DNA of 42,500 bases from Glandiceps talaboti (GCF_964340395.1 NC_135567.1:6312399-6354898), one strand, 5' to 3'. Shown: positions 29,603-41,975, counted from the first letter of the stretch. The notes: generated by a model from the letters alone, not told the origin. Translations and numbers: made by a program.

Positions 29603-32002
29603 TTCACAAAGATAATCAGTCAGCAATTGTTTTAACAATTAAACAGACATCACGTTGGAGAGAGATATGTTTATCAAAAGTCAGTGGGATACACTTTGAT
29701 ACAATTATCAAAGTAACCATCATGAGTTCATGAACTCATCAAGTCTTGAACAGTACATTGACAATGATTGACAGTAACAATGAACAACAGTTAGTCAGCT
29801 GTAGTTATAGAAAATATGACTCCACTGTAATCAGTTTTCACATTTGCATGTAAACACTGAAATAAGATTGGTGCAGGATTAAACTTACCTGTAATTGTGT
29901 TGTATATGAGTGTTTTATTGAGTTTGTTATAGACTAGTACATTTGGTGTAATGATAAATTTTGTGATGTCCCACCAAAAAAATAAGATGACCCAGAAAAA
30001 TGAAAGTCTCGGGACACAATGTCCCACTCTGACAAAAAGCTGGCTGCAACACTGCTGCTACGAGAAAAAATGTCTTGGCAGGGAAATGATGCACAAGTTG
30101 AAGTGTACAGTTCAACCTGCTAGTACCTCTCCAACACGGACACTTGTCAAATCATGACAAACATTTTCAAACACATATCAGGGACCAGTCAATTTCATTG
30201 GTCTGTGGTACATATATATATTTGTTCTTGTCTCAGTTTCTTTCATATTTTTTTTAAATATTACTTCATGTAAGGGTTCAAACATAACCTACATAAATTA
30301 TACAAATACATGTTTTACCTAGCTGCCACACTAGTTACAGAAAATGACATGTAAATGTCTGGCTGTTTCACAATCAGTGCTTCACTTATCTTACACTTTG
30401 GGGCAAAAGTGAACTTGAAGGTTTTGTAATGGTAATCTTCATACTATTGGATAGTTTATAAAAGAACTTAATCTAAATTGTTCTAGTCTCTTCAGTATGA
30501 ATTTGTCAGAAGGGATGAATATACTTCCTATTTCGGACACTACATGTATCGACACTACAAAATAACCAAATTCAAGTTTCTATTGTACACTAGGTATGAC
30601 CTCCTAAAGTTCTCTATCATACCAGTGACTTTACTATACATGCAATATCAATGCCCCTATACCAATGTTACAGGCCTACTTTTATAACATGGAAAACTTA
30701 TTTAAGAAATTATATTTACTTTAGCTTTTCTAAGCTTGGCAATATTACTTCAGAGGCTATGAATAACCTAAAAATTGCCTAAATAGAAACAAAAGACTCC
30801 AGATCTGCCAGGGGTGAAACCCCTTGGACTATCTCACCCCGGAGGCCACTCATTCGTTAAACCAACAATAATATTCACCAAAATTGGTAAAAAAAACTTC
30901 AAAGGCCTCTGGAGGGAGACCCCCTAGGACCCCCATAAGAGGTAGACATGTCCCAGTCTCAAATCAAAGTTCTTTCCTCCACCTCTTACTGTCAAGATGC
31001 TATGAAAACTTTATTTTAAAAATGTTTCAGCCTTATGTAGTTGCTTTTTACATGTGAGAACTGTCTTGTAAAGCTTGTAAATTATTGTCTGAGTTCACCA
31101 ATCAAGTTTCCGAATTGCATTTTCTGTGTGTCACCATACTATGGCATAAAAAATATCAATGATGTTTATATTTAATTGAAAATCAAACATGTATTGAAAT
31201 ATGTAGTTTTCTAAATATAATCTATGTGATAGACCAGCATCTTTTTACTCTGTTTATTACCCTGTGCGAAAACCAAACAGAAAATTGTGGCAACAAAAGT
31301 AGGAGTTCAACATAGGCGTCAAAAAAAATTTGGATATCTCAAAGAAGGAAAGAAAAATAAAAGTTGCCAATATAGGCGAAGGAGAGAAAAAATAATTCAC
31401 AGGCAAGCAGGTGGAAAAAAAATGACTCCACCGATCTTCCAAGCCCCCCCCCCCCCAGGATATCAAATGGTCTACCCCTTAGTAAAGATTTTTTAAACTT
31501 GAGATTAACTATTTTGACATAACTTGATTGGTTATGAAGATTGCAGTCAGGATCCTACATTTGACTCAAGCTCAGTGTATATTAAAGCTCAGTGTATATT
31601 TCATTCCCGATACTTACAAAAGTTTGTAACATCAAAACAGAATCTTTATCTAATGAAACACTTACAATACATTTAATGAAATAATTTTGAATGAGTCATG
31701 GTTGTAATTCAAAGCTTTTTATAAAATTGTTTCATGTTAATCCTGATATTTTGTTAATCCTGTGATTTTGTTAATCCTGTGATTTATGCATTGGTTTAGC
31801 CTGTGTTTTATTATCTATATACATTATTTTATATAAAACAAAACTAATCTATCAGATCTATCCTGAAAATTAGGATAATATATAATATCTGGCAATTATT
31901 TTAAAATCCAATATTCGTATAAAACTTAAACTTATTAATTATATGATTTGATTTTAGACTCAAAGAGAGTAACAATATTTTAACAAGTCATCGAGAATGA
32001 CA
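29603..32002. other. noncoding region without recognised genes
   Basis: AT-rich. Features seen: a strong donor-like site on the minus strand near 29888 (ACAG then GTAAGT) without a supporting exon; GC-richer GGGTGAAACCCC and GGGAGACCCCC phrases at 30815-30935; a C run of 13 at 31444-31456; and GTTAATCCTGTGATTTT repeated near 31737-31785. No gene can be supported. Confidence 0.45.
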
Positions 32003-32937
32003 TAGTCCCCGCTATGATTGGGTTTTAAGGAATTATCACTACTCTGATCACGCAACAACATTTGTGAACCTAAAACAAACAGACTTAGATATGTTGTGTC
32101 TGCTTGTTGGACATGGAACATGCCTACAAAAATAAAGGATTGGTCGGGTATGGGGGATCATATCAAGATGAAAATGGATATGCACATATATGTCATAGAA
32201 CACTGTCCTAATACCAACTTTGAATGTGATATGTTCAAGCATGTCTGAGTTATGGCTTTGGACATAGAAAACCGCAAACAAAATTGCTGCCAGTCGGCCA
32301 TATTGGATCGTATTACAACAACAATGTATATGCACATGTATGTCATAGAACACTGTCCTAATACCAACTTTGAATGAGATCTGTTCAAACATGTCTGAAT
32401 TATGGCTTTGGACATGGAAAATTCACACACAAAATGGCTGCCAGGCAGCCATAGTGGATCGTATCATGACGAAAATGGATATGCACATGTATTTCATAGA
32501 ACACTGTCCTAATGCCAACTTTGAATGAGATCTGTTCAAGCATGTCTGAGTTATGGCTTTGGACATAGAAAAATCGCAAACAAAATGGCTGCCAGGCGGC
32601 CATATTGGATCGTATCATGACGAAAATGAATATGCACAGGTATGTCATAGTACACTGTCCTAATGCCAACTTTGAATGAGATCTGTTCAAGCATGTCTGA
32701 GTTATGGCTTTGGACATAGAAAATTTGCAAACAAAATGGCTGCTAGTCGGCCATATTGGATCGTATCATAAAACAAATTGACGTGCATATGTATGCCATT
32801 GTATGTTGCCCCTGTACCAAGTTTAAAAAAAATTGGTCCAGGCATCTCAGACGGACGGACGGACGGACGCACAGATGCACGGATAGACGGAACCCATTCC
32901 ATAATTCCCCGCCCCGGACTTCGTCCGGCGGGGACTA
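32003..32937. mobile_element. 935-bp HINE-like element with 150-bp tandem repeats and terminal hairpin
   Basis: TAGTCCCCGC at 32003-32012 is the reverse complement of GCGGGGACTA at 32928-32937. Inside, a 150-bp unit recurs about 4.4 times: (G/T)TCATAG(A/T)ACACTGTCC lies at 32192, 32342, 32492 and 32643. It is followed by a (GGAC)n-type microsatellite near 32850-32870. The right end is a strong hairpin, CCCCGCCCCGGAC/TTC/GTCCGGCGGGG. Inverted ends, a repeat core, a microsatellite and a 3' hairpin match the layout of Helentron-associated non-autonomous elements (DINE-TR1/HINE type). No coding capacity. The class is inference. Confidence 0.75.
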
Positions 32938-33088
32938 ATTACAGCATCTTTATCTGATTTTGTGATTTTTAACAGTAAATTTTGGAAAGGATTCTTGATG
33001 GATTGCTTTTAACTATGTACTGTAAATTAATCTTTTTTTCTTTTTTTTTCTTTCTAAATGACTGCACTCATCTCAGCCAGGTGTCATA
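32938..33088. other. spacer
   Basis: Short AT-rich stretch with a T-rich run near 33031-33055. Nothing recognised. Confidence 0.4.
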
Positions 33089-33513
33089 TCACAGGGAGCC
33101 CAGGAATGTTGTTATAAACAAACAAACAAACAAATAAACAAATAAATAAATAAATAAATAATAAACAAAAAAACTAAATAAATATACATGGGATTCTAAA
33201 GTAATGGATAACTATCAATAAACATATATGTATGTATATACCGGTCTCTGAATGAGAGAATATAGGATATGTTTCTATACCATCTATATGTTGTTAGTAT
33301 AAATAGGATATATATAGAAACAAATAGTCTATTATTTCAATAGTATACAGACATGTATATACATATAGACATGTTTATAGACAGTTATCCACAAGTTTAA
33401 AATGATCTTTCATTTACCCATGCATATTAATTTATTTTTTCTTTATTTATTTACTTGTTTGTTTGTTTGTTTGTTCGTTTGACTGCAACACGGTTCCTGT
33501 GCTCCCTGTGCAC
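33089..33513. mobile_element. about 425-bp foldback element with simple-repeat arms
   Basis: TCACAGGGAGCCCAGGAA near 33090 matches the reverse complement of TTCCTGTGCTCCCTGTG near 33493-33509. The arms then contain an (AAAC)n/(AAAT)n tract on the left (33117-33165) and its complement (TTTA, GTTT)n on the right (33440-33478). Pairing continues through CATGGG/CCCATG, GTGGATAACT and ATAAACAT to AATAGTATAC-like sequence near 33290. It would form a long AT-rich hairpin. Confidence 0.72.
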
Positions 33514-34569
33514 AAAGATGAAGTAGTGGGTTCTTGCCTGTGTCAGTAATTATTTCAGTACTAAAGTGATAATTTACTAAAACCCCAATTTGTTCTCGTT
33601 CTATAACATACACATATATTTAATTTTGTTCCTCACATTTTTGCTCTGGCATTTTTTAATAAGACTGTTGATATTACATTGCACTAGGCCTTGATATCAT
33701 TGAGTTGAGCCCAAAATGTTGACCAATGCTTGAATTTCATGGTATTTTACTAGCCTATACTTACTTACTATTAAGTTAAATGGAAATACTCAACTGACAT
33801 TTTCCTATGCCATTAAAACCGATTCACATTTATTGAGCAGATTTTGTAGACATTTGACGGGAACATTCTTAGTACATGATTATCTCATTAGTGATATGCA
33901 AATTACAGGTGCAGCCAACGAAACTGTTCATGCAAAAAGCTGTTCATTACCGATTCTTCAATGTGCGGCAATTTCAAAGCTTGGCCAGAGGGAGGGGAAA
34001 AATAGCCCAGTATTTCAGAGGGCAACATATATTTCAGCTGTAAGATATGGGGAAAGGGGAAGGCAGTGGGCAAAGCAGGCAGTTTTTAATATTTGTTCAC
34101 AAAATTAGTGAACAAATTTTGCTATTTTTTTTACAATATTCACAAGAGGCAAATTAATTGTGTAATACAATAATTTATGTTTGACCACGTATGTCATCGA
34201 AACTGGTGAGGCAGTGCATTGAGATTGCAGCACAATCTAATATGTCAACTGACAACTGTCAATACATATATATTAGAAGGAGAAACTATTTGCTGTGAGT
34301 ATATCAAATAGCATCCTGAGTAAATTTAACATTAGGGCTTCTATGAATAGTGGACAGATGCCATATGTCTGGTAGGGGGTAGAGGAGAGAGAGGAAACCT
34401 TGGTGAAAATTGTGGGGAGCAGGCAGTGGGCAGGCACATCTGTTGGGAGGAGAGGTTGTGTAATATCGCAGTGGGAGGGCTGATACAAACAGCTTTCACT
34501 TTCCTCTCCAATCTTGAATCAAACGTAAAAAGTGTTTATTAGTAATGTTTTAACTTTCTGAAATAATTT
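33514..34569. other. noncoding region with small family fragment and a perfect hairpin
   Basis: 33840-33925 is a minus-strand fragment of the TAGCACAACTG family: its reverse complement reads TAATTTGCATATCACTAATG, then AAGAATGTTCCCGTCAAAT. ATTTGTTCAC (34091-34100) and GTGAACAAAT (34108-34117) form a perfect 10-bp stem with a 7-nt loop. No gene supported. Confidence 0.5.
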
Positions 34570-34765
34570 CAGAAAAATGACTCATTTGCTGCACCTGAAA
34601 TTACGTCTAAAAATGTGTCTTTTTGTCAAAAATCTATCATTCTAAAATACCTAGCAGATTGGGCAGGAATTTCATGGGGCTGCCTCTGGAGAGGTGTAGA
34701 TGAAGCTGCATTCACAACATGCTGATTCCATTAGTGATATGCAAATTAGGTCTAACCATTTTTAT
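34570..34765 (-). mobile_element. TAGCACAACTG-family fragment, copy H (minus)
   Basis: The reverse complement contains CCTAATTTGCATATCACT, AATTCCTGCCCAATCTGCT and AGATTTTTGACAAAAAGACA followed by CATTTTTAG, in the same order as the complete copy at 36.9 kb. It lies head-to-head with copy C. Confidence 0.65.
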
Positions 34766-35315
34766 ATAGTGCCAATGGCATTGTAGCATAACTGTTGATG
34801 ATACAGTTTAATTTTCTGTAATGATTAACGTGGTCTTCTTGCTAGACTTACATTCTTTGAAGATTTATTCCCATGCCTTCCCATCCATGGTGTTAATGTT
34901 ATACCTGCTATATACAACATCATTTAAATGTTACTATGGGTACAATCTTGTTCCTCGGCATACAATTTCGCAATGCTCATTCATTTACCTTCCCATCACC
35001 AGTGTTATTTTGGCATTATACGTCATTGTTTACCTGTTGCTATGGGTGTGGTCTTGTTACTAAGGGCATTTACATATTCTACAATAATGTTTATTCACTT
35101 GCAATCCCATCCCTGTTATAATTGTCAAGAAACCTATCATTTGACTGTTGCTAAGGGTTTTGTCATAGTTGCTAGGGTCAATTACATAAGTATGACACAT
35201 TCACTATTTGCAGACTCGCAGTAACACTTTCAGAATCATAACCAAATTTCATCTCCAGTAGTTAGAGAGGTGAAGTTCAATACCAAAATCACTGCATCAT
35301 CTACAAGACAGACAT

Positions 35316-35358
<43 letters not shown>

Positions 35359-35385
35359 GGCATTTTACATTGAACCAAAGTGTAG
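34766..35385 (+). mobile_element. TAGCACAACTG-family element, copy C (diverged)
   Basis: Starts GCCAATGGCATTGTAGCATA (compare GCCAATGGCATTGTAGCACA at 40.7 kb). It has degenerate 113-bp internal repeats (CTGTTGCTA(T/A)GGGT at about 35032 and 35144), lacks much of the 3' half, and has a (CAGA)n tract at 35318-35360. It is the oldest-looking copy. Confidence 0.7.
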
Positions 35386-35635
35386 TTCAGTGTTTAAGTT
35401 AGGTACAAATGTAGGCACAGTTTTCAAGCAACCTCAGGGAGAGATTAATTCCAGTTCCATTCACACACAATTGTCATTATGTTAAGTACCCCATAAAAAT
35501 TCTCATGGTTTAATTAGATCAATAAAACAATAATTTATGTATACTCTTTTTGCCTGACTGGCATTTCAACTAAAGAATCATGTTTTTTTTTAGCTCTAAT
35601 AATTTCTAAAGGGATATAATTAATATCACCTAATC
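35386..35635. other. spacer
   Basis: No gene or repeat recognised. Confidence 0.4.
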
Positions 35636-35925
35636 TACATCCCCAGAAACATCCCTGCGAAATTTCATCAAAATCAACCAAGTGCCTTTGGAATTATAGA
35701 CTTTTGACTATAAAAACTACATTTTTAACCTTAATTTGCAAGTCACTGACGGGATCATCATGTTTGGCCACATATCACATTTTTTCACCCAAAATGCACA
35801 TCTCTGATGCGATCATTTTCATTTGAACAATTTCCCATCTAGACACAACAAGTAATGTCCCCACCAAGTACCAAACCAATCGGTGTGGCGGTTTTTGACT
35901 TTATGTTGTTTACACACACACTGAA
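35636..35925 (+). mobile_element. TAGCACAACTG-family element, copy D (3' half, truncated)
   Basis: Carries GGAATTATAGACTTTTGAC, GATGCGATCATTTTCATTTG and ACAATTTCCCATCTAGACA, and ends within the (CA)n tract (TTTACACACACAC), where it meets gypsy pol sequence. The hairpin terminus is absent. Confidence 0.75.
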
Positions 35926-36596
35926 TGTTTCTGACAATGGACCACAATACATTGATCTCTACTGAGTTTGCAACATTCTCAAAAATATGGGACTTTGAAC
36001 ATCTTACTATCAGCCCATACAAGATAGCCAAACAACTCCTGAGGAAGTGTAAGAAATCCAACAGTGACATTCACCTCACACTACTGCCTGCACCAACGCA
36101 ACAAAGAAGCTCAAATCAAGCACAACACCTAATGAACCATAGGACTAGAACACAAGCAGTATACTATGACAGAAACTTAGATGATCTCCCAGTGTTAGAA
36201 GAAGGTGATGTGGTTAGAATGAAACCGTTCATTCTAGGAAAAAAGAAATGGCCAAAAGCCATTGTCACACAGCGATTGGATGAAAGATCTTAAGAAGTTG
36301 AGTCATCCAACACAACTTATCGACGTAGCAGAGCACACCTCAAGAAAATAATGGAACCAGCAGATTTTAAAGACTTGGGAGAAACAAACACGACATCTCA
36401 TACTCCCAATATCATCAAACCACCACTGTCTACAAGGAGTAATTCTGAACGGTCCAACCGACCTGATGTCAAGGAAGCAACGTCATTATCACCTAAACCA
36501 ATATTTGCTACACCACCCAAGTCACCAATGAAATCCAGAAGTGGCCATGTAATATAACCACCATCCTACTGGAAAGACTATGCAACTTAAGAATAC
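35926..36596 (+). pseudogene. C-terminal part of a Ty3/gypsy-type integrase/pol
   Basis: Begins with SDNGPQYI (second catalytic Asp of the integrase DDE core). It continues in another frame as STEFATFSKIWDFEHLTIS, then AKQLLRKCKKS. The segment that normally holds the catalytic Glu (NGKAE-type) is deleted. It continues QAQHLMNHRTRTQA, an integrase C-terminal region with EEGDVVRMKPF, a TAA at 36291-36293, then in the same frame RRSRAHLKKIMEP and a tail ending SRSGHVI-stop-PPSYWKDYAT, typical of the end of gypsy polyproteins. One nonsense codon, an early shift and a deletion show decay. It is not evidently the same copy as the gag at 11.6 kb. Confidence 0.75.
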
Positions 36597-36889
36597 TCAA
36601 CTATGTGGTACATTGTGTTCTACACAGTTCTAGGACAAATGCCACTCGGACAAACGCCCCCCCCCCCCCAAGTTAACTGTCATTGCCTACAAATCGAGAT
36701 AAACAAATCCAGATTTTGGGAGTACACTTAAAATATGGTTTTTATCACTTTTATTGTATAACGGATTAATAGACAGTAGATGTTCAAAAAATGTTGAATC
36801 GACCAAATAAAGCATGCTTTGATTTTATCACTTTTTATTGTATTATTACCAAAAGCGTGCTTATAAAGTGATTTCGGGTGGTGTACTTA
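36597..36889. other. region after gypsy pol, with 13-bp poly-C
   Basis: A 3' LTR would be expected here but I cannot define one. C run at 36657-36669. Phrases such as TTTTATCACTTTTATTGTAT are repeated (36744 and 36825). Confidence 0.4.
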
Positions 36890-37986
36890 TGTTAAAAATA
36901 CCACCAGTGGCGTTGTAGCACAACTGTACAGTTTTTAAAAATGTTTATCCATATGCTAGTCCATGCTAACAATAGGTGTTCATTTGCTGAATAACTATCC
37001 AGTTGCCTATCCAACCATGTTGCTATCTTTACGATAAATGCTATCATTTGGCTGTTGCTATGGGCGTGGTCATGTTGTTAGATATATATGCATACATTTG
37101 TGTATGTTTTTGTTCACTTGTGTATGAATTCCTGATATTGTATTTGCAATACACGTGATCATTTGGCGGTTGCTATGGGCGTGGTCTTGTTGCTAGGCAA
37201 ATCTACATACATTTTTTGAATGTTTATTCAATTGTCTATTAAACCCTGTTATCTTTTTGAAATACACCACCGTTTGGCTGTTGCTATGGGCGCGGTCATG
37301 GTTGCTAGGGTATTTGCATACATTTTTTGAATGTTTACTCCCTTGCCTACCAGATGATGTTGTTATTTGACCAAAAAATACTGCCATTTGGTTGTTGCTA
37401 AAGGGCATGGTCATGGTTGCCAGGGCCAATTTTGTAAAAATATTTTGAAGAAAATCTGCAGAATAACAGTTTCAGAAACATCTCGCCAAGTTTCAGACTC
37501 ATTGACCAAGTACTTTTTGAGATATAAGTTTTTGACCAAAAATGAACATTTTTACACCTCATTTGCATATCACTCATGGAATCATTGTATGCTTAATGTA
37601 TCTTCGTCCATACATCCCTAGATGCATTCCCATTAAATTTCAGCCAAATCTGCTCAGTAGTTTTGGAATTATAGATTTTTAACCAAAAAGACACATTTTT
37701 AGCCCTAATTTGCATATCACTGATGAAATCATTATGTCATGAACAAATCTTACTTTACACCCCCTAAAGAATCTTCCAACCAAATTTCGTACCAATCTGC
37801 CCAGTAGTTTCTGTGTTGAAGTTTTTTGACCAAAAATCACATTTTTTGACCCAAATCACAGACCTGTGATGCGATCATTTTGATTTGAACAGTTTCCTAA
37901 CTAGACACCCAAGGTAATGGACCCACCAAATATCATGGCAATCGGTTCAGCAGTTTTTGACTTTAAGTTGTTTACACACACACACA

Positions 37987-38030
<44 letters not shown>

Positions 38031-38090
38031 GACAGACGCCGGGCGATCCCTATAGCACTACTGAACCTCAGTTCAGTTGTGCTAAAAGTG
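36890..38090 (+). mobile_element. TAGCACAACTG-family element, copy E (complete)
   Basis: Subterminal inverted repeats TAGCACAACTG (36916-36926) and CAGTTGTGCTA (38074-38084). The 5' half has four units of about 113 bp (GG(C/T)(T/G)GTTGCTA at 37050, 37165, 37276, 37390) containing GGGCGTGGTC. The unique 3' half contains the repeated phrases TTTGCATATCACT, CCAATCTGC(C/T)CAGTAG and AACAATTTCC-like sequence. A (CA)n/(CAGA)n tract lies at 37975-38036 and a terminal hairpin AGCACTACTGAAC/GTTCAGTTGTGCT at 38053-38083. Homology with copy F extends about 24 bp left of the inverted repeat, so the real 5' end is near 36890. No coding capacity. Layout as in HINE/DINE-TR1 elements. Confidence 0.82.
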
Positions 38091-40720
38091 ACTTAACTCA
38101 AACACAGTCATTGTTATATACACATACACATTTAATTTTATGACATTAGACTGAAATTGTGATGACAAATACAAACAACAAAGTGTGATAAACATGGGAT
38201 TTGATTTTTAAGTAAGGCAGTTAATAGAAATTACTTATGAGTAGAACTCTAGAATCTGATTGCATAAATACGAAATATTAATATAATATTGAAAACTGGG
38301 GGTTGTGGGCTTATTCCCCTCAAAACGCCAAGCACATGACAATTCTCGAAATCGACAACAATTTGTGTAGAACTCTGGAATCTGATTGCATATAAATACT
38401 AAGTGATAAAACCATATTTTTCATTTTAAATACACCGCCTGAAATCACGTCTTTCAATCGCACTATAGTAGAAATGCTAAGAAACCCTAAAAAACATGCA
38501 TATTGATTATCTTAAGTTACCAATGATATGTTTCTTGAATGAGGATGTAACTTGCTCTCTCTCTCTTCCCAACATGTTATCAGTCTTATAAGAATACAAC
38601 AGTCGTTATAATTATGCTCTAACAATCTGTGTTTGTGTTATTTATTTATAGCTATCCACAATTAAAACAAGTTTTACCATGGAAGTATCACCTACCATTC
38701 TAGAATGGTAAACTCCAAACAAATTTGTCTTTACAGATGTCACATACATGTACATATACTGTTATACATGTGCAATCTTATTGAATATATATTTTAATGA
38801 GCCATTTGTGATAGTTTTAATTAGAATGGAAATCAATGCAAGGATTACATGTCTTGTTAAAACAATATTACAGAGTTTGTTGCAATACAGAAATGAATCA
38901 TTTATACCATTCAGGTATCTCCCCTTATACCTCAATGATAATATTACCTTAACTACCATGCTCATAACTAGTGAAATCTCACAAAGGTGTAATAGACCAT
39001 GTATTTGTTGAGAGACTATAACATGAACCAATATGATGAACTGACAAATCCCATTTTAATATAATTACATTATCATTTCAAATCTAAAAGGGACAGCACC
39101 TCCTTCCCTGAGCTTTACCATCTATTTAGTGTAAATGGGTTTGTATATTGACATACAAATGTAATTATCCAAACACTCCAAAAACTGTCAAATGAACCTT
39201 CTTCTTTTTTTTCAACATTTTAAAGACTCAAGCATCACAACTACACCAAAGTCAATTGTTCGTCAGTTAACAGTTACACAAGCCAATATCAAATGTTGAA
39301 TACAACTTAAATATGTTTACATTCTTCAGATATTTTGTGATGTAATCTAACAGGATTTCACTCACGCTATGTTTTAATTAGACATGATAACTGACAAGAC
39401 TATCTATCATAACATCTCTGTAGACCACAATAACAAAACTATTGGAAAAAAAGTTACAAGTACTGAATACAACTTTTGTCAGAAGAGCAAAACACTTCCT
39501 TGTTAAATAACCAGAAAGAGTTTTGAAAAGAATCAATATCTGTGACCCTGTCATATTCTTACACAGTTTTATAAGAAAGAGATGACAGTAATATATCATC
39601 ATTTATTTTGTGTACTATATAATACACTGAAGAACATTCATATGATTTTTAGATTTTTTGTGCAAGGATCAGTTTCAGAAGAATAATATATAATCCACTA
39701 TAAGTGTATACATTAATTTTGACAAATATATCTCGGCTAATGATAAAAAATTATAATATAATGAATGTTCTCTAGCACTTTAGGGGAGGGAAGGGACAGG
39801 GGAAATCAGGCCTGGACTGTTACGTAAAAGATTGATGTTGAGCCAAAAGTGTCCTGCCCTAAATTTCCTTCCTTAAAAATATGGCCCTTCCCCAGTTAAA
39901 TATTTTTAAAACATGGTTTGAATGCTGTCAGACATGTAAAGGGACTGGAATCAATTGGTTTAAAAGAAGTAATCCCACTGCTTCTACCACATTGAAAGTT
40001 TTAAAGGCATTGGTTATTTCTCCAACTACTACTACCACAGTATATTTGTGTCAACTCATTGCATTAATCAGTACCTGTGTTTGGATTTCAATGGCTGAGT
40101 TGCAGGCCAGAACATTAACTCCAAAATACTAGTTGGCTCCAAATGTTGTCATTGGGACTGTCAACATATCTAAACATTATCCCTAATACCTTACCCAACT
40201 GTTCCCGTTTTACTCCTGTGAGACCCACTTCTCTCCTCACAACTGATAATTAATTCACTATATGCCATATGGTTGCCAGCAGCGGTTTGATGATATGGTT
40301 TGATATGATATCTAACCCTAAACCAAAATTTAAGGCAACATTGGGTTGTTCATTACCATGGTTACAAGGGTGATATAGTAAAAGTGAAATAACAATGCAA
40401 AGATAATATTAATTTTTATGGCTCACTAATTGTACCCGTACCAACTATATTGTATGGTTAGGCTGTTTATTACAAGGATGTTATAGTAAAAGTTAAATAT
40501 GTTTTGAGCACCTCATACCCATAGCTAACTACAATATTATTTGTTGAGGGTCACTAAGTGTTCACTTACTGGCTATTTCGCATGGTGTTTGCATACAATG
40601 CGGAGCAATAGGATGTCAACAACACAAAATAATGCTAGACTAGACAATACCATTAGTCAAAGTGAAATGTGTTGCTCCCCTCATCTCATTTCCTAATATA
40701 TGGCCCTCCCCAAGAAATGA
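38091..40720. other. noncoding AT-rich region
   Basis: Open frames at 38748-39031 on both strands and 39881-40132 carry no recognisable domain. A repeated phrase TGGAATCTGATTGCATA occurs at 38252 and 38376. CATGGTTACAAGGGTGATATAG and TTACAAGGATGTTATAG near 40370-40490 suggest another decayed repeat. No gene supported. Confidence 0.45.
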
Positions 40721-40721
40721 T

Positions 40722-41975
40722 TTGTAAAAATACCGCCAATGGCATTGTAGCACAATTGTAGTTTTTAAAAATGTTTATCCATATGGTAGTCCATGCTAAC
40801 AATAGGTGTTCATTTGCTGAATGACTACCCAGTTGCCTAGCCAACCATGTTGCTATCTTTGCGATATACGCTATCATTTGGCTGTTACTATGGGCGTTGT
40901 CATGTTGTTAGATATATTTGCATACATTTTTGCATTTTTTGTTCACTTGTGTATGAATTCCTGATATTATCTTTGCAAAATATATCATCATTTGGCTGTT
41001 GCTATGGGCGTGGTCTTCTTGTTAGACATATTTGCATACATTTTTAAATGTTTATTCATTTATCTTTCAATTCCTGTTATCTTTTCAATATACGTGATTT
41101 GGCTGTTACTATGGGCTTGGTCTTGTTGCTAGACAAATTTACGTACATTTTTTGAATGTTTATTCAATTGTGTATTATTCCGTTGTTATCTTTGTGAAAT
41201 ACACGACTGTTTGGCTGTTGCTAAGGGCGTGGTCATGGTTGCTAGGGATATTTGCATACATTTTTTGAATGTTTACTCACTTGCCTACCAGATTTTATTA
41301 TTTTTGACCAATATATACTGCCATTTGGTTGTTGCTAAGGGCGTGGTCATGGTTGCCAGGGCCAATTGTGTCAAAATATTTTGAAAGAAATCTGCATAAT
41401 AACACTTCTAGAAACATCTCACCAAGTTTCAGTCTCATTGACCAAGTACTTTGTGAGATAGAATTTTTTCACTCAAAATTAACATTTTCACACCTAATTT
41501 GCATATCACTCATGACATCATTGTATCCTTAATACTTCTCCATCTATACATCCCTAGATGCATTCCCATTAAATTTCAGCCCAATCTGCTCAGTATTTTT
41601 GGAATTATTGATTTTTGACCAAAAAGACACATGTTTAGCCCTAATCATCATGTCATGAACAAATCTGATTTTATCACACCCCTTAAGAATGTTCCCACCA
41701 AATTTCGCACCAATCTGCCCAGGAGTTTCTAAGTTTGAGTTTTTTTCAACAAAAATCACATTTTTTTTTACCCAAATCACACACCTGTAATGCGATTATT
41801 TTCATTTGAACAATTTCCCAACTAGACCCCACAAGTAATGTCTCCACCAAATACCAAAGCAATCGGGTTGACAGTTTTTGAGTTTAAGTAATCCACACAC
41901 ACACATACACAGACAGACACCGCTCGATGCCTATAGCACTACTGAACCTACATTGTAGTTCAGTTGTGCTATAAA
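40722..41975 (+). mobile_element. TAGCACAACTG-family element, copy F (complete)
   Basis: TAGCACAATTG (40748-40758) and CAGTTGTGCTA (41961-41971) are the subterminal repeats. Five internal units of 107-114 bp start at 40880, 40994, 41101, 41213 and 41327, one more than in copy E. The 3' half, the CA/CAGA tract (41895-41918) and the hairpin (AGCACTACTGAACCTACA, then TTGTAGTTCAGTTGTGCT) agree with copy E. Confidence 0.82.

Noticed and set aside
29888-30100. Minus-strand exon ending at an ACAG/GTAAGT donor
   Set aside because: The donor is good, but the preceding frames are Phe/Ile-rich without a recognisable domain and no acceptor could be chosen.
32048-32902. Overlapping minus-strand frames of 66-114 codons with repeated FKVGIRTVFYDI
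   Set aside because: They arise from the 150-bp tandem repeat (a multiple of three) of a non-autonomous element. The reading is not conserved at the frame ends.
33833-34108. 91-codon open frame
   Set aside because: Its first third is a reverse-strand fragment of the TAGCACAACTG family; the rest has no similarity I recognise.
38748-39031. Overlapping open frames on both strands
   Set aside because: No domains, no splice context, and AT-rich sequence open by chance in both directions.
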